From Hippophae tibetana (Eukaryota > Streptophyta > Magnoliopsida > Rosales > Elaeagnaceae): 64,000 bases of DNA. The translations under genes were made by a program, and so were the position numbers. Location of the stretch: assembly GCA_037013495.1 (NCBI GenBank), contig CM072805.1, forward strand, positions 41,349,169 to 41,413,168, in the 5' to 3' direction. Position 1 is the first letter of the stretch. Each line of letters starts with the position of its first letter. Below are positions 57,006 to 64,000 of the stretch, piece by piece. Under the pieces are notes generated by a model, which was given only the letters and a program-made list of their open reading frames with translations, was not told the origin of the DNA and searched no databases.

Positions 57006-58060
57006 TTCTCAAAGTGCAAAGTAACCCTTGCTTGCCTCTAGTATGAACTGCAAGCAATTTCCTATCTTTTTGGTAATGACCTTGCTACAAAGAATATAAA
57101 AATGTAACCCATCTCAAGAAGGTGATGAACCAAAGCCACATTAGAGACATCAATATTGTAGTTCCTTTCTATCCAGTTTAAAAAAGATATATATTATTGT
57201 TTGGATGGAATAATTTTTTGTAAATTGAAGTAGTTTGGAGCAGTTCTCAACCATATACATATAGTTTGTAAAATAGGAGAACCAATGCTCAAACTCCAAT
57301 AATTACCAGTTATGAGTTTATATCTTACACTATAATTGCTCCCATTATTATTATAAAATTGATTCACTAATTTTATTAAGTTAACATTTTAGATCATTAG
57401 CTTTTAATTAGTATTTGAATATTTTATATCATTAACTTTTAATTTGTATTTTAAAAGTCTACTAAATTAATAAAGTATGATGTTAAAAGTTCATTCAGAT
57501 GTTTGATCAATATTAATTTTTAAAATACACCTATAATTGTAACGAGATGATATTAAAAAAGTCTCGATAAAATGAATATAGTGTTAATCAATTTAATTAG
57601 GTGCAAGTCTCCTAAGAATGTGACCAATGGTGGAAAAGAAGATGGCAAAAAATTTTGACACCCTTTGTTTCGTTGTTTGAAGACTAGCATCCAATTAAAC
57701 CAATCACTACTACACTCTGATCGTTGAATGTTTTCCAATGTCATTGATATCATTACCATCAAATATGCATTTTAAAATTTAACATTAAATAAACTATAAA
57801 ATGGACTTCTAGAGTCTTACATTACTGATATAATGGACTTCTAAGATATTACTTTATTAATGCAATATACTTCTAAAATATTAATAAATATCTATTAGAC
57901 AGGTATATTTAACTTATCTAATCTATTCATCACATCTTCATATACATTCCTGATTTTTGTAAAAAGAGCTTAAGTGTCATCAACTTTTAAGTTAATATCA
58001 ATAATACTCTTAAAAAGTTAATGGTGTTAATTTTTTATACAATAATGTATTTTATTTTCT
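57006..58060. other. AT-rich intergenic region
   Basis: No coding sequence recognised. It may include more pararetrovirus leader or ORF sequence next to the primer site at 58061, but I could not identify any. Confidence 0.4.
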
Positions 58061-58075
58061 ATGGCTTTGATACCA
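58061..58075 (-). promoter_or_regulatory. Pararetrovirus-type primer-binding site
   Basis: Minus-strand TGGTATCAAAGCC matches the complement of the initiator Met tRNA 3' end except for one base. It lies about 390 bp downstream of the putative start of the minus-strand transcript, as expected for a caulimovirid leader, and there is no LTR next to it. Confidence 0.6.
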
Positions 58076-58490
58076 AATATTTTTTTGTTCTAATTAATTT
58101 TTTGGTTTTTGAATTTTTAAATAAATATTACTTTTAACAAACGGAATCTAGAGTTTATTTAATCTTACCTTGTTTTAATGAATATGAATCTACCTCCATC
58201 TTTCACTACTTTGTATATGCTCTTTAGTTATTTTGTTAGAAACCTCACCTTCTGGACTGGGAACTACCTTTAACCAATGATAGAATTTGTACTTCTATTT
58301 TAAGATATAAGATAGATAATAGGTTTTGGTAAAAATAATATTTTTATTCATTAAGGAAGTTTATAACCCTAGTTTCATGCTAATTTACTCCATGGGAGTT
58401 TGCATAGACATTATCTAAAGAGAAATAGATGCTTGGGTTCTATGGTTAGAATTTGCTATGTCATTCTTCATTATACAAGAGCCCTTTTAT

Positions 58491-58503
58491 AAACATGAAA
58501 AAC
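58491..58503 (-). promoter_or_regulatory. Putative TATA box of the pararetrovirus promoter
   Basis: Minus-strand TTTATAAAAGGGC. Predicted start near 58465, with the primer site downstream on the same strand. Motif evidence only. Confidence 0.45.
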
Positions 58504-58899
58504 TATTTTACAAAACTATTATAAAGACATGTGGAAAGATAGGGATTACATTTTATATTTATCTCTTCTTTCCTTTTCTAAAATAAAGACATATAAAAGG
58601 ATAATGATTGTATTTTATCTTCTCTCTTCTTTCATTTTAAAAATTTTTGTCGACATTTATTTGACAAAAATCATTGATCAGCATGGTTCCTTTTAATACT
58701 AAAGATGTGGATCCTTCTATGTCTTTTATATTATAAAGGTACTTATGGTTCTCTATTTGCTTTTTTAATGGTCGGCAAAATTCCTATTTGGTTCGTTAAG
58801 TTTTATAATTAACAATTTTTTCAATATCTTCTTTAATTATACTCAAGTTACTATGTGAGATCATTGTGATCTTATTTGTAGAGTAATTTATCTTGATTT

Positions 58900-59870
58900 T
58901 AAAATATGTTTCTATTTTCCTAATTTTATGGTATATTTATCTCAACATTATTGTTGTTTCCTAATTAATAGAACCCTGTGTTATTCTATTATTCTTGATA
59001 AGGATGTCATTGCTATTTTGATAAAATGATAATAACTGATAGACTTTTCCCTATGATAATCCATTATGGAACTAAAAAAACTTAAAAAGATTGAACAATC
59101 ATTTGCTTTTACTCTTTTTCTAAAAATATTAATGTTTTTTTAAATTTTTAAAAAATAGTTTAATTCTATTAAATTGTTACTTGGGTAAATATTTTCAATC
59201 AACCCACAATAAAATAATTGGTAAACAAGTTTTGGATTTACTCCTTCAGTAATATTGAATCTATTGTACATGATTGATTTTCTTCTAGATGTATAAACCT
59301 TTTATGTTGTGAATTTTTTTTTATTGTTTCAAGTTGATCTTTTCTTGATTTACTTTCTAAATTATAAAGATTTAGCCATTGGCATGAGTTTATGTTTCTT
59401 TGTCTTTCCTTTTCTTTCTCGGGGATAAAAAATGTATCATTTGTTTTCCTCGAGATTATTGGTTTTGGTATTTTTCCTAATATGATTATCTTTCATTTTG
59501 CAATTGTTTGGTTTTGAGTTCTTATGTATAGTCACCTTCTAAGTTGATTAATACATCATTGGGTCCGAGAAACTTAAGGGTTTTGTAATTAGTAAAGCTT
59601 CTTTTTGTTTCAATCCTATTGATGAATACTTTATGTGTCACACGAAGAATCTAGTTATTGCTCTACTTATTTATAACAATGTCTTGTATATTCCTTGGGT
59701 TGATCCGTTGTAGACAACATAATAATTTTCTTTTTTCTTTTTGACTATTTTCTTTGAGCTCTTATTCATTTGTTATATTAGACTATGAAGCATTTGAAGA
59801 GTTACTTTTTTCTCTTTTGACTAATTCTAAGGTTTTATTCTCTTCTTTTAAGATTTTTATCTCTTTCTTT
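58900..59870 (-). pseudogene. Viroplasmin/TAV-like region of the pararetrovirus
   Basis: A minus-strand frame near 59730-59590 carries the YYVVYNG..QGIY motif typical of the viroplasmin (Cauli_VI) domain found in the inclusion-body protein of caulimoviruses and at the N-terminus of many RNase H1 proteins. A stop-interrupted basic segment with HIKYSS follows. Further along (about 59250-59170) a segment reads NPKLVYQLFYCGLIE. Stops break it throughout. A host RNase H1 N-terminal domain is an alternative for the first motif, but the position before a promoter and primer site favours the viral reading. Confidence 0.55.
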
Positions 59871-59875
59871 ATTAG

Positions 59876-61055
59876 AGTACTAAAATTACCATAATTTTAT
59901 GCACATTAATTAATTAAATAAATATATATATATTTATTTATATGATTTTATCATATATTTATATATATTTATCTTTTCAAAATCACGGGTATTTTTATTA
60001 TTTTTTAGGTATTTTTGCTTAAAAACGTACCTTAAAGACTCAAAGAAGAATACTAGAGGCAATACATCACAAATATATTCATAAAATAAATGAGGAAAAA
60101 TCAACAAATATGGAAAAATTGGACAAAATGAGTCAAAAATGTCAAAAAGAAGGAAATCGTGCCGCCCAACAACGTACACGCCAACTCTCCATTTTGTGCG
60201 TGCATGTGCCCATCCAGCTCTCCATTCCACGTGCGCCTGTGCCGAGTCTGCGCCCATCCGCACGCGCCGCAGCGCCCACACCAACATTACGTCATCATTC
60301 ACTACTTTGCGTTTTCTCTATTTTTAATCATTTTTTCACCCAATTTTTCTTCTCATCCTCACCTATAAATACATTCATTCTCTTCATAACTAAACACACC
60401 TCAAAACACATCTTCTCTTCTCTTTCTTTCTCTTATTTTTTAGTTTTTAAGTTTTTAGCTTTTCTTAGTTAGTTTCTCTTAGTTTTAGAGTTCTTCTCTT
60501 TTAAGAAGAACTAGTTATGTTTTTATAATTTATTTCCTTTTTTATTCAATAAATGGGAGTGCAAATTCCGTTTGGAGGGTTTTCAGCAACAAGAATAGCA
60601 ACAAAGTACTATAAGGATTTTATTTTTTTACAGTTATTTTTTATGCTTTATTCTTACATGTTTTTTTTAATTTGTCTGTGATTAAATTTAACTTTGTTGA
60701 CTGTTTGTAAACATGATATAATAATAACGTTCTTATGTTTGTGAAATATTAAATAGGTAAAAATCTCTAAAATTAATTTATTTTATTTTTATTCAAGATT
60801 TTATATTAAGAATGTTAGAGAGAAATATATTATTTTTATTACAAACTTAAATCTAAAAATTAGATTTTAAGGTTTAGTTATCCGGTCTAATTTAGAGTAG
60901 TGCTCTTTTATTTGTTGGTACAATTGCCCAGTAGTTAGAATGAAGCTATATTTCAAAAGTTTTTATAAGAATTATTATCCGAAAATGTATTGAAAATATG
61001 TTTTCAGTAGTGGTTTTAAAACTTAAAAGTTAGTACTCAGATAATTAAATTCTTA
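59876..61055 (+). mobile_element. Truncated second copy of the gypsy-like LTR
   Basis: About 1.2 kb collinear with the first 1.3 kb of the solo LTR at 34289-36187. Shared landmarks are TTTATGCACATTAATT near 59899, TTAAAGACTCAAAGA near 60029, CACCTATAAATAC near 60360, AATAAATGGGAGTGCAAATTC near 60547 and TTAGTTATCCGGTCT near 60874. Homology stops near 61055, so about 580 bp of the LTR end is missing. The first about 20 bp are also altered. No target duplication is visible. Confidence 0.85.
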
Positions 61056-61056
61056 G

Positions 61057-61260
61057 TTTAGTTCATTGAAAAGCTCCTAAAGTAAACCCACATAAATATT
61101 CATCTTTATCATTTACTCTTACTTTTAATATATCTCCCCAGTATTTATCAGAAGTATCTATTTCTATTATCATTTTACCATATAGTCTATTTATTTTATT
61201 TTTGTGAGGATCAAAAGTTTTTCCCTGAATTATAGAGGGCATTAGTGTGTTTCTTTACAT
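61057..61260 (-). pseudogene. Pararetrovirus RNase H fragment
   Basis: A minus-strand open stretch contains IIEIDTSDKYWGDIL and then DEYLCGFTLGAF. This matches the first catalytic-Asp block of caulimovirid RNase H (D-x-S-D-x-x-W-G) and the following strand. The domain is cut at the LTR junction. Confidence 0.65.
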
Positions 61261-61949
61261 AATAATTTTATAATTTTTTGTTTAAAATGTTTTTTACTAA
61301 TTACTGTGATATCGTCTTCTTTTTTGTTATAACATATTTTTTTAAATGTTTTCTTTATTCCTTATCTATTAATGTTAACAAACTTACTAATTTTTCAACA
61401 TTTTTATTTTCAAGATTCATAAATTGTTCTTCTAATTGTTTTCTATGTTCTATTAGATTGAAAATATAGATTTTTCTTCATCCATTATTTTTTTCATTAG
61501 GATGAATCATTCAATCATATATTCTGGTTGGTTTTTCTTTTAATCTTTATAATGTCTAATTGTAATATATTATCATAACCATTTTTTTTATTTCTTTAAG
61601 GACTTGTTATTAGGTTTTTTTATATTTTTTAAATATTATATTTTCTTATCTAAAAAAATTAAGGCTTTTATTATAGTTTATTTATTTATTATGCTTATTA
61701 GAGTACCATTATTTTCTAATTATATTCATTGTAATCTAACATTTGACATTATTAAGAGATTTTTACTTTATAATTTATTAGTTATTTATCTATTATTACA
61801 TGGATAAAAAAATTAATTTCTTTAATTTATTGTTTTACTATTTTATTTCCTTTTCTTGTTATCATTAGTCATGACTGTTTGCTTACTTTTTTTTTTGATA
61901 ATTTGTAAATTCTATTTGTAGTATGATACTTTTTCGTCTTAGTATTAAA

Positions 61950-62650
61950 GATTTTTCTTTAACATCTCGGTTCTATTCTTCAAGTATTTAAAATCTAATT
62001 TTATTATTTTTTCAATTTTCTTAAAGATTTTATCCGTTTCTATAAATTTATTTTGTCTATATATTAAACTATTATGACTATTTATTAATAAACATCCTAC
62101 TATATAGTGTACTGAAAATAGATGATTTTCTTATTTTATTAAATCTTATTTTTCAAATTCATAAACTAAACTTAATACTTGATTTAAGTTTTTTCATTAA
62201 AGTTAATGGTAAATCTATGGTATGTAATGAATTTTAATCTTTGGTATCTTAATTTTTCATAGATCATTTGTAATAAATCATATTTTTTATTTATTATTCT
62301 AATATACGAGAGTACTAATTTTATTGGTGTATCTATTCATTTTCTAAAATAGATTTTTTTATTAATATTTGGATTACTTCTAAATAGATGTATTTAATTT
62401 TTTTTTTGGTTCTTTTCATGGATTTAAGATAGTTTATCAATAATAATTTCTTTATTAGTTAATGATATGTTATACCTTCATTTTACATATATAATATCAT
62501 TACTTATTTCATAATAAATTATATATTTTCTTGAAAATATTTTTCTTATTTTTGATAATAATGAATCTTTGAATCCATCCTTCTTTAATATTAATCTTGT
62601 TTTTTGTATTTATTCAAATTTCTTTTTACTAATTATCCTCACTTGTGAAA
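61950..62650 (-). pseudogene. Pararetrovirus movement-protein-like region
   Basis: Minus-strand frames, with stops and shifts, contain DTPIKLVL (62333-62310) followed by a LLQMIYEKLRYQRLKF segment, and later a HYIVGCLLINSHNS segment near 62120-62080. These are laid out like the 30K-superfamily movement protein of Caulimoviridae (central DTPI-type motif, then the G-x-L-x-Y region, then a YxxxYALxNxHHS-type block). Identification rests on order and motif similarity. Confidence 0.55.
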
Positions 62651-62756
62651 AATATTATGAGATATTTTGTGTTTTTATTTCTATTGTTTATTGGTTTCCT
62701 ATTATATCTTGATTTTTGTTATTTTTATGTATAAAATTAATATTTATTTCCTTTAT

Positions 62757-62944
62757 GTTTTGAAGATGTTTTTGATATTTTTAAAACTTTAAAGTGTTTG
62801 TTATATTTTTTTAGAACTTAGGAGTAATATTGATATTATTCCTACAATTTTGTATATTAATTTTATGTTTAAAGTGCACTTAAGTTTTAAAATAATATCA
62901 CAAACACTCTAAAATTTTAAAAATTTCAAAAATATCCTCAAAAC
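62757..62944. repeat. 66-bp inverted repeat with 58-bp loop
   Basis: The left arm (62757-62822, GTTTTGAAGATGTTTTTGAT...) and the right arm (62879-62944) are reverse complements at about 83% of positions. It could be a small MITE/foldback element. No target duplication was identified. Confidence 0.7.
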
Positions 62945-63553
62945 TTATGTTTAAACATAAATATGAAGTAAAATATAATCACATAGATTTGTTTTTATAA
63001 CAAATACAATAAACATAAACACCTAATGAAATATAATCACTTTAATTTTTATTTTTATAACAAAGAAAAAGTTGTAAAAATTGTTACGAAATTAATAATT
63101 AATATTAACAACATATTTATAATATATAATACTTAAAATGATCTGAGTAGGATTAATTTTTTTTTTTTTTTGAATAACGTACACTGAGATTTAACTTTTT
63201 TAACTTGTGGGACTTTGATGAGGTTTTTTTCTATTTCAAAATATTCTCTTTATCAACCGAACTTTATATATTTTCGAAGAACTACAAAAAGCCAGCGACT
63301 GGTTTCTAGGGTTTTCGCTTGTTGCGCAAATTCTTGTTTCAAGGACAGGGGTGGGGGTCTTCTTTTATACTCCGCTCCCCTGCTACTTATCCTCCAATTC
63401 CTTCATTGAGTTTGACTGTACTTCAATTTTATTTCGGTATCAGCTGGCATATCTATCGCTTCAAGCAAGTCTTTTGAAGCCTTATAATTTTTTTTTCACT
63501 TCACATTGTTGGTATTTTCTGATTGTTCCCCAAATTAGGCATAAAAATCTTCA
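62945..63553. other. Upstream region of the LRR kinase-like gene
   Basis: AT-rich to about 63200, then more balanced sequence expected to hold the promoter and leader. ORFs here on both strands lack family similarity. Confidence 0.5.
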
Positions 63554-64000
63554 ATGCAGGACCAAAATCCTGAGGAAAGTGTCTCTGAAGTGACCTCAGA
63601 AACCTCAAACCATCCCAAGGAGTCGCATGTTTCAAGTTCGTCTTTGACAGTTGGTGGCTGTAGTAATAATGCCGACAATAAATCGGCTTTTGACATTCCG
63701 AGTTCATCTTCGGAAGTTGGTGATCGTAGTAATGTCGACGATGAATTAGTTCTTGACATTTCTGGGAAAAACGTGGAATTTTCGCTAATTGAAAATTCGG
63801 AGGACTCATTAGATGGTTTATACTTGTATAAGAATGTTTTTAATTTGATACCCAATTCAGTCGGTGATCTTAAGCGATTGAGGACATTGAAATTCTTTGG
63901 CAACGAGGTTAATTTATTTCCTTCGGAGTTTGGGGGTTTGGTCAGTTTGGAGTGTCTGCAGTTGAAGGTATCACCGCCTGTGTTCGGTGGGCTGCCGTTG
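63554..64000 (+). CDS. LRR-protein kinase-like gene (At1g04210 type), 5' part
   Basis: The first 149 codons, open to the window end. The start MQDQNPEESVSEV matches the short, acidic, Ser-rich N-terminal region of the Arabidopsis protein from the neighbouring locus. The low-complexity part ends near residue 90. Leucine-rich repeats then begin with SLDGLYLYKNVFNLIPNSVG, KRLRTLKFFGNEVNLFPSE and SLECLQLKVSPP, the plant intracellular LRR pattern (L..L....N....P). The family's kinase domain would lie downstream, outside the window. There is no signal peptide, so it is probably cytoplasmic. Its place next to a dymeclin gene in Arabidopsis supports the assignment. Confidence 0.85.
   Translation, partial: MQDQNPEESVSEVTSETSNHPKESHVSSSSLTVGGCSNNADNKSAFDIPSSSSEVGDRSNVDDELVLDISGKNVEFSLIENSEDSLDGLYLYKNVFNLIPNSVGDLKRLRTLKFFGNEVNLFPSEFGGLVSLECLQLKVSPPVFGGLPL

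Larger units (their letters stand above)
58061..62690 (-). mobile_element. Decayed endogenous pararetrovirus (Caulimoviridae-like)
   Basis: Read on the minus strand, four signals appear in the order of a caulimovirid genome: movement-protein-like region (about 62650-61950), RNase H-like piece (about 61260-61057), viroplasmin/translational-activator-like piece (about 59760-58900), then a TATA box (58503-58491) and a tRNA-iMet primer site (58075-58061). Capsid, protease and RT are not recognisable between the first two, where only about 700 bp remain. A gypsy-like LTR (59876-61055) interrupts the copy. All frames are full of stops and frameshifts, so it is a dead, ancient integration. Genus not assigned. 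No single domain is strong, but the joint order is. Confidence 0.65.

Noticed and set aside
60110..60472. ORFs of 60-120 codons on both strands around 60.1-60.5 kb.
   Set aside because: They lie in the equivalent part of the second LTR copy and change frame relative to the first copy, so they are not conserved as coding.
61278..61807. Plus-strand ORFs rich in Phe/Leu/Tyr suggesting membrane proteins.
   Set aside because: T-rich antisense of A-rich pararetrovirus remains; viral similarity is on the minus strand.
63501..63903. Minus-strand ORFs of 102 and 122 codons at the window end.
   Set aside because: Shadows of the LRR kinase-like exon on the + strand, which has clear LRR similarity.

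Overview
The window looks like about 64 kb of nuclear DNA from a eudicot plant. It is strongly AT-rich, its genes have many short GT-AG introns, and the proteins are typical of land plants. It carries six protein genes, one broken gene copy and many retroelements. I cannot name the species from the sequence.

Layout. (1) A class A heat stress transcription factor (HSFA6b/A7-like, 2663-4703, +) lies in gene-poor DNA that also holds a Ty3/gypsy RT scrap (108-262) and a frameshifted RNase H-like scrap (7995-8270). (2) A complete 18-exon dymeclin gene (10906-18089, +). (3) A complete 7-exon aldo-keto reductase gene (19623-24260, -), followed by a dead second copy (26190-41082, -). The dead copy's exons are split by two Ty1/copia elements of one family; the second of these itself carries a Ty3/gypsy-like solo LTR. 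(4) A TSJT1/AILP-type glutamine-amidotransferase-like gene (42393-45125, +). (5) The meiotic recombinase DMC1 (46252-49744, -), whose last intron reads as a U12-type AT-AC intron. (6) A third, different copia element (51619-57000, +). (7) A decayed endogenous pararetrovirus (about 58061-62690, -), interrupted by a truncated second copy of the gypsy-like LTR. (8) The start of an LRR-protein kinase-like gene (63554 to the window end, +).

Context. From memory, dymeclin and the LRR kinase are direct neighbours in Arabidopsis (At1g04200/At1g04210). Here they keep order and orientation but are about 45 kb apart, separated by AKR, TSJT1-like and DMC1 plus most of the transposons. Exon structures were checked by hand: reading frames close exactly for HSF (341 aa), dymeclin (727 aa), AKR (345 aa), TSJT1-like (250 aa) and DMC1 (344 aa). 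DMC1 closes with a canonical C-terminus only if the AT-AC intron is removed.

The most notable points are the DMC1 AT-AC intron, the collinear but decayed pararetrovirus with its minus-strand promoter and tRNA-iMet primer site, and a copia 3' LTR that appears to run on into spacer and primer-binding sequence before its target-site duplication.
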